A stretch of DNA of 64,000 nt from Pseudomonas indica NBRC 103045 (GTDB lineage: Bacteria; Pseudomonadota; Gammaproteobacteria; Pseudomonadales; Pseudomonadaceae), in contig NZ_BDAC01000007.1 in NCBI RefSeq assembly GCF_002091635.1, forward strand, positions 1-64,000, read 5' to 3'. A program made the translations under genes and the position numbers. Under the pieces are notes generated by a model. It saw only the letters and a list, made by a program, of their open reading frames with translations. It was not told the origin of the DNA and ran no database searches. This document shows, in pieces, positions 1 through 8,932 of this stretch. Within the stretch, counting starts at the first letter, position 1, and every line of letters begins with the position of its first letter.

Positions 1-111
1 TCATACAGGAAGTTGCTGCAACACTCGACCGCCGTCACGGATGGAGTCACGGATAGACAGGGCTGGCTCCCGCTCGTCTAAAATACCCGGCACCTTTTCA
101 GAGCCTCATTC

Positions 112-771
112 ATGCCCGACTCGCTCGATACTCGCGACATATCGGAGTTATCCCTTGAGGAACTCGTCGCCTGTCATGAGTGCGATCTGCTCATGCGCAA
201 ACCGAAGCTGATCGATGGTGAGAGAGCCGAGTGTCCGCGCTGCGGTTATGAGTTATTAACCCATCGACATCAGGTCGTACGGCGAAGTCTGGCCTTGGCG
301 CTCGCCGCGCTGTTGCTTTACGTGCCGGCCAACTTCCTGCCGATCATGCAGTTGAATCTGTTGGGGCAGCGTGCCGATGACACGGTCTGGAGCGGCGTGC
401 TCGCCCTGTATAACAGTGGCATGCAAGGTATCGCGGTGTTGGTTTTCCTTTGCAGCATGGGCGTGCCGTTGCTCAAGCTGCTGTGCCAGTTATTCGTATT
501 ACTGAGCATTCGTTGGGATATCGGACGTAGCTATGGCCTGTTGATCTATCGGATCTACCACCACCTACGTGAATGGGGAATGCTCGAGGTTTATCTGATG
601 GGCATTCTGGTGGCGATGGTCAAGCTCAAGGATCTGGCCGACCTCAGCATCGGCGTCGGTCTGGCGTGTTTCATTGGTTTGTTATTGGTCCAAGTCTGGC
701 TGGAGGTGACAATGTCGCCTCATCAGATATGGGAAGCGCTTTCCGGAGAGGATGCCGATGCGAGCCATTGA
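112..771 (+). CDS. PqiA-family membrane protein, N-terminal half-type
   Basis: 219 residues. A zinc-ribbon-like head carries two CxxC pairs (C21/C24 and C41/C44), followed by about four hydrophobic segments from residue 60 to the C-terminus, including the NFLPIM stretch typical of paraquat-inducible protein A. In E. coli, PqiA and YebS (LetA) are single proteins of about 420 residues holding two such modules; here each module is its own gene. These inner-membrane proteins work with MCE proteins that carry lipid between the membranes, and an MCE gene lies two genes downstream in overlapping order. The ATG follows a weak AGAG. A possible -10 (TAAAAT) lies at 79-84. The family is secure; PqiA and LetA cannot be told apart from this sequence alone. 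Confidence 0.88.
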   Translation: MPDSLDTRDISELSLEELVACHECDLLMRKPKLIDGERAECPRCGYELLTHRHQVVRRSLALALAALLLYVPANFLPIMQLNLLGQRADDTVWSGVLALYNSGMQGIAVLVFLCSMGVPLLKLLCQLFVLLSIRWDIGRSYGLLIYRIYHHLREWGMLEVYLMGILVAMVKLKDLADLSIGVGLACFIGLLLVQVWLEVTMSPHQIWEALSGEDADASH

Positions 772-1381
772 TGCGGGCATACTGGTTTGTCCGGAATGCC
801 ATCAATTGAATCGGCAGGAGCCGGACAGCGATGTGCAGTTCTGTACCCGCTGTGGCGGAAGGGTGCATGCTCGGCGTCCCAACAGCCTGGCGAGAACCTG
901 GGCATTATTGATCACTGCCGCGATTCTCTACATACCGGCCAATGCCTTGCCGATCATGACGGTCAATTCGTTCGGCAAGGGCGAGCCCGATACCATCATG
1001 TCCGGTGTGGTCACCCTGGTGCAGTACGGCATGCTGCCCATCGCCGCGGTGGTCTTCATCGCCAGTATTCTGGTGCCGACGTTCAAGCTGGTCGGGATTG
1101 CCCTGCTGCTCTATTCGGTACAGCGCCACCAGCCACTATCTGCCCGGCAGCGCATCCTGATGTTTCGTTTCATCGAATGGATCGGTCGCTGGTCGATGCT
1201 GGATATCTTCGTCATCGCCATCCTGGTGGCGTTGGTGAATTTCGGCAGCTTGGCCAGTATTGAGGCCGGTTTCGGTGCCGTAGCTTTCGCCAGCGTGGTG
1301 GTGCTGACCATGCTGGCTGCCATCACGTTTGACCCACGCTTGATTTGGGATAACACGGAGTCGGATGACGACCATGACTGA
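758..1381 (+). CDS. PqiA-family membrane protein, C-terminal half-type
   Basis: About 207 residues with the same plan as the preceding gene: a zinc-ribbon head with CPEC (C11/C14) and CTRC (C29/C32), then four hydrophobic segments including an IPANALPIM stretch. It overlaps the end of the previous gene, so the two are probably translationally coupled and together replace one two-module PqiA/LetA protein. The start at 758 is preferred because GAGAGG sits at normal spacing; an in-frame ATG at 752 would put that site too close. It overlaps the following MCE gene by 17 bases. Confidence 0.86.
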   Translation: MRAIDAGILVCPECHQLNRQEPDSDVQFCTRCGGRVHARRPNSLARTWALLITAAILYIPANALPIMTVNSFGKGEPDTIMSGVVTLVQYGMLPIAAVVFIASILVPTFKLVGIALLLYSVQRHQPLSARQRILMFRFIEWIGRWSMLDIFVIAILVALVNFGSLASIEAGFGAVAFASVVVLTMLAAITFDPRLIWDNTESDDDHD

Positions 1382-3686
1382 CTTGCCCACTGCCAGAACC
1401 CGGCCGGCTTCGAATTGGTCGGCGATCTGGGTATTGCCGTTGATCGCTCTGCTCATTGGCGGATGGCTGGCTTGGCGCGCCTATAATCAGGCGGGCATCG
1501 AAATCCAGGTTCTCTTCGACAGTGGCGAAGGGATTCAGGTCAACAAGACCGAAGTGATCTACAAAGGCATGCCGATCGGTAAGGTTGTGGCATTGGCCCT
1601 GGACGAACAGGGGGATAACCGAGGTGTAGTCGCAACTCTGGAGATGAACAAGGAGGTGGAGCCCTACCTGCGCAGCGACACCCGCTTCTGGCTGGTCAAA
1701 CCGAGCGTGACATTGGCGGGTATCACCGGTCTGGAGACGCTGGTCTCCGGCAACTACATCGCTGCAAGCCCGGGGGGCGGGGAGCCGGCGAAGAGATTCA
1801 AGGCGCTCTCGGAGGCGCCGCCATTGTCCGATCAGATTCCGGGACTCCACCTGACGCTGAAGGCCGAGCGCCTGGGCTCGCTGAACCGAGACAGCCCCGT
1901 GTTCTACAAGCAGATCCAGGTCGGCAAGGTGAAGAATTACGTGTTGGCCGATGACCAGCGCACCGTGGAGATCAAGGTCTACATCGAACCGACTTACGCC
2001 AGTCTGGTTCGCAAACATACCCGCTTCTGGAACGCCAGCGGAATCACCGTCGATGCCGGACTGTCGGGGGTCAAGTTCCGCAGCGAGTCCCTGGCCAGCA
2101 TCGTTGCGGGAGGTATCGCGTTCGCCACGCCGGAGAATCGTAGTGATAGCCCTCCGACCGATCCGAGCATTCCGTTTCGTCTTTACGAAGACTTCGACGC
2201 CGCCCAGGCGGGCATCCGGGTCAGGCTGAAACTGACCGATTTCGAGGGGCTCGAGGCTGGACGCACGCCGGTGATGTACAAGGGGTTGCAGGCAGGGACC
2301 CTGAAGACGCTCAAGGTCGACCCGGAGCTGAACAGTGCGACGGCCGAACTGACCATGGACCCTCTGGCCGAGGATTATCTCGTCGATGGGACCGAGTTCT
2401 GGGTGGTCAAGCCGTCGATTTCGCTGGCTGGGATTACCGGGCTGGAAGCCTTGGTGAAGGGTAACTACATCGCCGTGCGCCCCGGTGAAAAAGGAGGCGT
2501 GCCCAAGCGCGACTTCGTCGCGAGAGCTAAGGCCCCGCCGTTGGACCTGGGAGCTCCGGGGCTCCATCTGGTGCTCTTCAGCGACAACCTGGGGTCGTTG
2601 GATATCGGCAGTCCGGTTCTGTACAAGCAGGTCAAGGTCGGTTCGGTGCAGAGCTTCCAATTCTCCCGCGACCAGAAGCAGGTGGTGCTCGGCGTCCACA
2701 TCGAGCCGGAATACAGCAGCCTGGTGAACAGTTCGACACGCTTTTGGAACGCCAGCGGCATTCGCTTGAGCGGGGGGCTGTCGGGTATCGAGGTGAAGAG
2801 CGAGTCGCTGCAAAGCCTGTTGGCGGGTGGCGTCGCCTTTGAAACGCCCGACCCGCAAGCGCCGTCTGGCAAGCGCATTCAGCGCTTCAAGCTGTATGAC
2901 GACCGCGACAGCGCCTTGCAACAGGGCGTCGAGATTGAGATCCGCGCGGAAAGCGGAGATGGGCTTCGACCGGGGACTCCGATCCGCTACAAGGGCCTCG
3001 ACGTCGGCAGGATCGATAGCGTCGAGTTGACCGAGGACATGCAGGCCGTGGTGCTCAGGGCGCGGATAACCGAGGCGGCCGAGCGTATCGCCCGAGACGG
3101 CACACAGTTCTGGGTGGTGAAGCCGGAACTGGGGCTGGTCCGTACGGCGAACCTCGAGACCCTGGTCAGTGGCCAATACCTGGAGGTCATGCCGGCAGCC
3201 AGAGGCGCGGCGCGGCAGACCCGATTCACCGCCTTGCCCCAGGCCCCGACGCTTTCGGCCCGGGAGAGCGGGCTCGAGCTGGTCCTGAGTGCGCCCCGTC
3301 GGGGTTCGATCAAGCCGGGCGTGCCTGTCACCTACCGAGAGGTGACCGTCGGGCGGGTGACGGGCTACGAACTGGGACCGAACGCGGATAGGGTGTTGGT
3401 CCGTATCCTCATCGAGCCGCGTTACACCCCGTTGGTGCGCAGTGGCAGCCGCTTCTGGAACGCCAGCGGCTTCGGCTTCGACTTCGGGCTGTTCAAGGGC
3501 GCATCGGTGCGCACCGAATCCGTCGAGGCATTGCTGGAGGGGGGGATCGCCTTCGCCACGCCGGAGGGTGAACAGATGGGGTTGCCAGCCAAGCCGGGAC
3601 AAACCTTCGCCCTGTTCAGCGAGGCGAAGGAGGAATGGCTGCTGTGGGCGCCGAAGATTGCGCTTGAGGAGTCGAACGGCCGGTAG
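1365..3686 (+). CDS. MCE-domain lipid transport protein, six MCE repeats (PqiB/LetB type)
   Basis: 773 residues: one N-terminal membrane helix (about 19-38), then six MCE (MlaD-like) repeats beginning near residues 45, 158, 283, 400, 520 and 640. Each contains the motif of a Tyr-Lys/Arg pair followed by a VG turn (for example YKGMPIGKV and YKQIQVGKV). E. coli PqiB has three MCE domains and LetB seven, so by repeat number this is closer to LetB. Such proteins stack into hollow tubes spanning the periplasm and carry phospholipids between inner and outer membrane. It overlaps the second PqiA half, giving a three-gene unit. The start follows CGGAG at 1356-1360; ATG 1374 is an alternative. Confidence 0.92.
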   Translation: MTTMTDLPTARTRPASNWSAIWVLPLIALLIGGWLAWRAYNQAGIEIQVLFDSGEGIQVNKTEVIYKGMPIGKVVALALDEQGDNRGVVATLEMNKEVEPYLRSDTRFWLVKPSVTLAGITGLETLVSGNYIAASPGGGEPAKRFKALSEAPPLSDQIPGLHLTLKAERLGSLNRDSPVFYKQIQVGKVKNYVLADDQRTVEIKVYIEPTYASLVRKHTRFWNASGITVDAGLSGVKFRSESLASIVAGGIAFATPENRSDSPPTDPSIPFRLYEDFDAAQAGIRVRLKLTDFEGLEAGRTPVMYKGLQAGTLKTLKVDPELNSATAELTMDPLAEDYLVDGTEFWVVKPSISLAGITGLEALVKGNYIAVRPGEKGGVPKRDFVARAKAPPLDLGAPGLHLVLFSDNLGSLDIGSPVLYKQVKVGSVQSFQFSRDQKQVVLGVHIEPEYSSLVNSSTRFWNASGIRLSGGLSGIEVKSESLQSLLAGGVAFETPDPQAPSGKRIQRFKLYDDRDSALQQGVEIEIRAESGDGLRPGTPIRYKGLDVGRIDSVELTEDMQAVVLRARITEAAERIARDGTQFWVVKPELGLVRTANLETLVSGQYLEVMPAARGAARQTRFTALPQAPTLSARESGLELVLSAPRRGSIKPGVPVTYREVTVGRVTGYELGPNADRVLVRILIEPRYTPLVRSGSRFWNASGFGFDFGLFKGASVRTESVEALLEGGIAFATPEGEQMGLPAKPGQTFALFSEAKEEWLLWAPKIALEESNGR

Positions 3687-3703
3687 ATGCCTATACCGGT
3701 GTG

Positions 3704-3780
3704 TGCGCCATCCGGCAGCTCGGCCGATGGCGCATTGCTCGTCTTGGCTGGAGCGATTCGCCGCAACGAATCCTCCAGCC
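3704..3780. terminator. Convergent terminator region with two hairpins
   Basis: Two inverted repeats fill the gap between the convergent MCE and mksB genes. The first pairs TGCGCCATC (3704-3712) with GATGGCGCA (3726-3734). The second pairs GGCTGGAGCGATTCG (3746-3760) with CGAATCCTCCAGCC (3767-3780), with one bulged base. Long T runs are lacking, so the terminator role is inferred from position and stem strength. Confidence 0.55.
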
Positions 3781-3786
3781 CACGTC

Positions 3787-6624
3787 TCAGGCCGGTTCGC
3801 CGGCCTTTTCTTCGGCTTCGGCCGTTTCGTTCCTGGCCTGCTCGCGGCGCTTGATGAACTTCCAGTCCGCTTCGTCGATATAGATACCGTTCGGCCCACT
3901 GCCGCCCTCCAGGTCGATCGCGACATGGGCCGATACCTGCGGCTTCACCGAGGCCAGGATCGGTACGAAACCCAGTTGCAGGCTGGTTTCGATCAACGCT
4001 TGCTGGTTGCGTTCGTCGATGTCCGCCGCTTCGTCCAGATAGTAGGGCAGCCGCACCCGGCCAGCCTGTTCGCGGTCCATCAGGTGCAGCAACAGGTACA
4101 TGTTGGTCAGCGCCTTGATGGTCATGGTCGTACCGTTGGAGGCCGCGCCATCGATGTCGGTGTGGATCACCGGCTGACCGTGCACCTTGGTGATTTCGAA
4201 CGCCAGCTCAAAGAGGTCCTTGAGGCCCAACTGGTTGTTGTTGGCCGCCACCAGGCGGGCCAGGTATTCCTTGGCCTCTTCGTTCTTCGCGTCCTGTTCG
4301 GCCGACTGGGTGAGGTCGAAGACCGACAGGGTCTCGCCTTCCTCGTACTGGCCGGCACTGTGGATGATCTGGTCGATGTGGCGTAGCGCATCCTTGTTCG
4401 GCGCCAGGATGATGCGGAAGCTTTGCAGGTTGGACACCTGGCGCTTGTTGATCTCGCGGTTGAATAGCGCCAACTGGTGTTCCAGGTTGTCGTAGTCGCT
4501 GCGGATATTGCGCAGGGTCCGGGCGATGTCAGTGACCGCCGCACGCCGGGCCTTGGCCAGGGTGAGGGCTTCGTCCTGGCGATGGGCGTAGGCGTTGATC
4601 AGCAACTGCAGGCGACGTTCGGGGTCTTCTTCGCTGTCGAACTTGGCGACCCCCTTCAGGCGCACCTGGGCATAGAGTGCCTCGATCTGCCCGTCGACCC
4701 GCTGCAGCGCCTGCCAGGTGTCCTGATAGTCGTTGAGCAGCGGCAGCAGGTTATCCAGCGAATCGTCCACCGGATCGGTGTAGGGCGTGCCGAAGGGCAG
4801 GTCCGCCGGCAGCAATTGGCGTCGACGCAGGGCGTCTTCCAGAGTGCGCTCCTTGGCTTCCAGGTCCGCCAGTTGACGCCCCACCAGTTGCAGTTTGGCG
4901 GAGAGCTGCTGGACGCGCTCGGTGAAGGCATCGCTGGCCCGCTTCAGTTCGTCCTGGGCGGATTCGGCCTGGGCCAGTTGTTCCAGCTTGCCGGCCTCCT
5001 CGGCAGAAAGCGTCTGGCAGCGGCGGAAGTCCTCCAGCGCCTTCTGGGCATCCAGCACGGCCTGGTAGAGCTGTTCGGCCTGGGCCTTGCTCGCCGCGCG
5101 GTCGGCAGCCACCGCCTGCTGGGTCTTCAGTTGTTTCAGCTCGCGCTCCAGACGGTCGCGCTGGTCGCGCAGGGCGGCGCGGTCGGCCAGGGCCTGCAGT
5201 GCCGGCGGCTCGATGTGGGACAGGTCGATGGACAAGCCCGGCACTTCGAAGTGATTGCCTTTGAAGCCGCCCAGAATGGCTTCCAGGGACTTCACCCAAG
5301 TCTCGCCTGCGTCGAGCTGGATACCTTTCTCGCCCAGCGGCAGGCTGAACAACTGGCCGTTGAACAGGCGCATCAGGCGATCGACGTCCTGCTGCGAGAA
5401 TTCCTCGCGCAGACGCGAATAGCTGTTGTTATCGGCGTGATCGAGTTGCTGCTTCACCGACTTCAGACGTTTTTCCAGGTCGCGCAGCCGTTCGTCCAGA
5501 TCTTCGCTGGAGAACTGGCGGGACTGCGCCAGGGCGCCGGCCAGCTCGTCGTGGGCATCCTTGGCGGCGAGCAGTTGCTGTTCCAGGACCTTGACGTCAT
5601 CGACCAGCGCGAAGCGGTTCTTTAGCACCGCCAGTTCGCCCAGCCAGCGCTGGATTTCACTGATTTCGCGCTCCAGACGCATCAGCTCGGCGGTGCCACC
5701 GCGTTGCTCCTGTTGCAGGCCGTCCTGCTCGCGGCGGTAGTGTTCGGCCTGGATCACCAACTCCTCGCGCCGCGCGCCGGAGTAGTCGTGCCAAGTGCCG
5801 AGCAGCGAGTCGAGCAGGGGCGAAAGGCGATGCAACTTGCCGCGCAGCATTTCGCGCTGGGCGACGCCGGAGGCGAGCGCTTCGACCAGCGGACCGGCGG
5901 CGACCAGCGCCTGGTAGTCCTGCTCCATCCTCCGCACGTCGCGGAAGGCTTCTTCAGTGGCGGCGATGTAATCGACGCTGCCGGAGCGCAGGCTGTGCTC
6001 GAAGGCATCGAGGAACAATTGCTTGAGCTTGGCCGCGGTGATCTCGCGCATGTGCAGCAGGTTGATGAACAGGGCGCGGAAGGTCTTCAGGCTCTGCTCG
6101 CTGGTCGAGCGCAGTGGGATCAGCGTCAGGTCCAGCGGGATCGAGGTGTGCCCGCCGACCAGTAGGCGGCGCAGCTCATCCGGCTTGAGTTCGTAGGCTT
6201 TCAGCCCCTCGCGCTCGAGATTGCTGAACAGCTCTTTCTGGCGCAGACAGGTGCCATTCTTCTGGTAGTGATCCAGGTCCAGCGAGCCGGCGTAGGCGAA
6301 GAACTGATGGCCGAAACCACCGCCCGGCCCGCGTCCCGCCACGCCGATCACATGAGGGCCGTGGGGCAGGGCGACTTCGACGAGGATGTAGCTGGTGTCC
6401 GAGGCGAAGTAGAACTTGCGCGATTGCTCCAGGCTGTACTTGCCGAAGCTCATGTCCGACATGCGCGCCAGGATCGGGAACTGCAAGGCGTTGATCGAAG
6501 CGCTCTTGCCCAGGTTGTTGGCGCCATACACGGACAAGGGGTTTTCCAGCGGGAACAGCCCGAGGCTGTAGCCGGCGGTGTTCAGCAGGGCGAAGCGGCG
6601 GATGCCGTAGCGTTCCTGACTCAT
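3787..6624 (-). CDS. mksB: Condensin ATPase MksB (MukB/SMC-like)
   Basis: 945 residues. An N-terminal ATPase head has a Walker A motif (GANNLGKS, 34-41). Two long coiled-coil regions (about 270-400 and 480-640) flank a central hinge-like part, and a C-terminal head half carries an acidic Walker B-type YLDEAADID stretch near residue 860. This is the SMC-like subunit of the MksBEF condensin, which in P. aeruginosa acts beside SMC-ScpAB in chromosome organisation. The ATG overlaps the mksE stop (ATGA), and AAGGAG inside mksE supplies the ribosome site. No mksG (TOPRIM-like nuclease) gene lies next to it, unlike plasmid-defence Wadjet/JetABCD operons. Confidence 0.93.
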   Translation of the reverse strand: MSQERYGIRRFALLNTAGYSLGLFPLENPLSVYGANNLGKSASINALQFPILARMSDMSFGKYSLEQSRKFYFASDTSYILVEVALPHGPHVIGVAGRGPGGGFGHQFFAYAGSLDLDHYQKNGTCLRQKELFSNLEREGLKAYELKPDELRRLLVGGHTSIPLDLTLIPLRSTSEQSLKTFRALFINLLHMREITAAKLKQLFLDAFEHSLRSGSVDYIAATEEAFRDVRRMEQDYQALVAAGPLVEALASGVAQREMLRGKLHRLSPLLDSLLGTWHDYSGARREELVIQAEHYRREQDGLQQEQRGGTAELMRLEREISEIQRWLGELAVLKNRFALVDDVKVLEQQLLAAKDAHDELAGALAQSRQFSSEDLDERLRDLEKRLKSVKQQLDHADNNSYSRLREEFSQQDVDRLMRLFNGQLFSLPLGEKGIQLDAGETWVKSLEAILGGFKGNHFEVPGLSIDLSHIEPPALQALADRAALRDQRDRLERELKQLKTQQAVAADRAASKAQAEQLYQAVLDAQKALEDFRRCQTLSAEEAGKLEQLAQAESAQDELKRASDAFTERVQQLSAKLQLVGRQLADLEAKERTLEDALRRRQLLPADLPFGTPYTDPVDDSLDNLLPLLNDYQDTWQALQRVDGQIEALYAQVRLKGVAKFDSEEDPERRLQLLINAYAHRQDEALTLAKARRAAVTDIARTLRNIRSDYDNLEHQLALFNREINKRQVSNLQSFRIILAPNKDALRHIDQIIHSAGQYEEGETLSVFDLTQSAEQDAKNEEAKEYLARLVAANNNQLGLKDLFELAFEITKVHGQPVIHTDIDGAASNGTTMTIKALTNMYLLLHLMDREQAGRVRLPYYLDEAADIDERNQQALIETSLQLGFVPILASVKPQVSAHVAIDLEGGSGPNGIYIDEADWKFIKRREQARNETAEAEEKAGEPA

Positions 6625-7310
6625 GCTTCAAGCTCCTTTTCTTCGGCGATGGCGCGGGCCAGTGCGTCTTCTTCGCTCTCTTCGACTTCATCGCCCTCGA
6701 CGGCGACAATCTCTTCGCCACTGTCGTCGTCCAGCAGCACCGGAGCCGGCAGCGCCAGTTCGTTGCTGTGCAGGCTGGCCGCCAGGTCGCGGTCGTGCTG
6801 GACCGCCAGGCAGACATCGAGGAAACGGTGCATGGGCGGGAGGAAGCGGTAGATGCCGTTGCTGTCCTCGGCGAAGCCGAGCTGGGTCAGACGGCGGATG
6901 ACCTTTTCCTCCAGCTCTTCCTGGGTGGTCACTTCGGCCTGCAGGAACAGGTCGCGGTATTTGTCCAGCAGGGCCGGCAATTCGTGGCGGCCGATGCTGC
7001 CGCCGTCGAGGACGGCGAGCGGGTCGCGGCCCTGGTCGGCGAGGTGCTCGACCATGATGAAGGTGAACAGCGCCAGGCGCTGGGCGGTCTTGTTCACCTG
7101 CGGGCCGACTTGCTCGGGGACGAAGTAGTAGAAGCCGCGCGGATCGCAGACCAGCTCGAAACCGAGCGCCTTGAACAGGGCACGGTACTGGTCCTGCAGG
7201 GTGGACAGTTGGGCGTAGCACTCCGGTTCGCTGCGCGACAGGTGGTAGCCTTTGAACAGCTCGCGGAAGATCGGCGCCAGCTGGGTCATTTCTTTCAGAT
7301 CGATATTCAT
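6621..7310 (-). CDS. mksE: Condensin accessory subunit MksE
   Basis: 229 residues, the usual size for MksE. The middle is predicted to be helical/winged-helix, and the C-terminus (about 190-229) is very acidic (EEIVAVEGDEVEESEEDALA). MksE dimers bind the MksF kleisin and DNA in the MksBEF complex. It is the middle gene of the operon: 98 bases after mksF and overlapping mksB by four bases. The assignment rests on position and size as much as on motifs, because MksE diverges quickly. Confidence 0.88.
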   Translation of the reverse strand: MNIDLKEMTQLAPIFRELFKGYHLSRSEPECYAQLSTLQDQYRALFKALGFELVCDPRGFYYFVPEQVGPQVNKTAQRLALFTFIMVEHLADQGRDPLAVLDGGSIGRHELPALLDKYRDLFLQAEVTTQEELEEKVIRRLTQLGFAEDSNGIYRFLPPMHRFLDVCLAVQHDRDLAASLHSNELALPAPVLLDDDSGEEIVAVEGDEVEESEEDALARAIAEEKELEA

Positions 7311-7408
7311 GCGGTCACTCGCACAGGATCGTAGGGTGAAGGCGCGACGCGTTCTTCACCGCAAGTTCGAGTTGCAGGGGGCGGCGCGGCGTCCGCTCTC
7401 TACATGGA

Positions 7409-8650
7409 TTATTCATGGGGGCGTCCCACCAGGGCATAGGAGCTCAGGCTGACCTGGTGCTCGCGGGTGAAGTAATCGCGGCGCTCCAGGCGTTCGCGCT
7501 GGAAGCGGCCGTCACGCGACAGCCGGGAGAACCAGTAGAGCAACTCGTCGGTGGCGCCATCCGGCTCTTGTTCCAGCAGCCAGACCATCAGGTCGGGCAG
7601 CGGCAGGGCCTGTTCGCAGCGTTCGATCATTTCCCGTGCGGTGCGCGGTGCGCGGGGTGTCGAGCCCTTGCGGGTGCCGCTGGCCTTGGGGAATTGCGCC
7701 GGCTTCGGCTCGAAGCGGGCGAGGGCATAGACGTAGGCTTCGACCTGCGACGCATTGCCCAGGTAGGTGCTCTGCGGCCGGGTGAACAGCGGCAGTGCCG
7801 CTTGCGGCACGGCATCCAGGCCCTTCTTGCGGATCACCGAGAGGGCCAGCGCGGCACCACGGGTCACGGCATTGTGCCGGCGGGCCTCCTCGCGCAACGG
7901 CAGCAACAGTTCGCGGGCCTTGCGCAAGGTGAGCTGGGCGGTGGTCTGCATTTCCAGGATGCGTGCGTGGGTGCGCAGCAGCAGGTCGTCGTCCACCAGT
8001 TGGCCGAGGCGCTGCTGTTCGCCGAGCAAACGTAGCAGCACCTGCTCGACGCGGCGCACGCCCTGTTCGAAGGCGCCGTCGGCGGAGACCAGTTGAATCA
8101 TGGGTTCGACGTACTCGTCCCAGGTCGCCAGGACCTCGGCATAACGCTGGCGCAGGGGAATCTGCCGGTCGCTGGTCTTGGCCCGTTCGGCCACGCCGAT
8201 CAGCGCCTGCTCGTCGTTGGCCAGCTTCTTGAGGACGTCGCGCACACGCATATCGAGCAGGCGCAATTGGCGCGCCAGATCGTTGCCGTCACGGATTTCG
8301 AAGGCGTCCTGGATGTAGCCGGCGAGGCGCTCCAGGTGGCGCAGGTAGGCTTCGATCTCCAGGCACAGGCCCAGGCGGTGCTCGCGGCGCAGGTAGGCGA
8401 GGAAATCGTGGATCTGCGCGTTCAGTTCGAAGCGGTTCGGGCTCTTCGCCACCGGCACCAGGATGTCCAGGCGAATCCACTGGTCGAGCAAGGCCGTGAT
8501 GTCGGTGGGTGTGCCGTCCGCCAGTTGCGCGCCGAGCTGGATGCGCAGCTCGGCCAGGCTCAGGGTGCCGGTATCGAAGCGTTCGCAGAGCGGTTCGAGC
8601 AACGTCCAGTGTTCGGCAAGGGCGCGCAGTACGCGCTTGGGATCGATCAT
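7409..8650 (-). CDS. mksF: Condensin kleisin-like subunit MksF
   Basis: About 413 residues from the chosen ATG at 8650 (protein start MIDPKRVLRAL); an upstream in-frame ATG at 8704 would add 18 poorly conserved-looking residues. The protein is mostly alpha-helical with a winged-helix-like N-terminus and a long helical middle, as in MukF/MksF kleisins that bridge the heads of the SMC-like dimer. It is the first gene of mksF-mksE-mksB. The promoter should lie in 8651-8932, shared with the divergent gene at 8933. Confidence 0.9.
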   Translation of the reverse strand: MIDPKRVLRALAEHWTLLEPLCERFDTGTLSLAELRIQLGAQLADGTPTDITALLDQWIRLDILVPVAKSPNRFELNAQIHDFLAYLRREHRLGLCLEIEAYLRHLERLAGYIQDAFEIRDGNDLARQLRLLDMRVRDVLKKLANDEQALIGVAERAKTSDRQIPLRQRYAEVLATWDEYVEPMIQLVSADGAFEQGVRRVEQVLLRLLGEQQRLGQLVDDDLLLRTHARILEMQTTAQLTLRKARELLLPLREEARRHNAVTRGAALALSVIRKKGLDAVPQAALPLFTRPQSTYLGNASQVEAYVYALARFEPKPAQFPKASGTRKGSTPRAPRTAREMIERCEQALPLPDLMVWLLEQEPDGATDELLYWFSRLSRDGRFQRERLERRDYFTREHQVSLSSYALVGRPHE

Positions 8651-8932
8651 GTCTCTGTCCAGAACTCCGCGCTCGGCCGGAGCGGGTCCGGCCGGTTTTT
8701 GCAAAAACGGCGATTGTACTTCAGGTCAGCCCAAGCGATTGAGCTTCAACCGATCAGAGGCCAAAGGCTGGGCCAAGTGAATACCGGGAAAAGTGACGAA
8801 ATTTGGCAGAATCCGACAGGCTACAAGAATGAAATTTGAGCTGCTTCACGTATTACTGCTGGCCTTACGATGTCACGGGTTTGGCATGCTTTCTGCGTTA
8901 CCGGGTAAGGATTTCCTTACGATCAGTACGCC

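Noticed and set aside
1-111. Gene fragment at the left edge
   Set aside because: No frame on either strand has recognisable coding features; it is probably the promoter region of the PqiA unit.
1323-3926. Long reverse open frame (867 codons) opposite the MCE gene
   Set aside because: Shadow of a high-GC gene; the forward frame has six recognisable MCE domains and the reverse product has no domain or normal composition.
3787-8650. Wadjet (JetABCD) plasmid-defence system
   Set aside because: The fourth gene (JetD/MksG nuclease) is absent from both flanks; the three genes fit the chromosomal MksBEF form.
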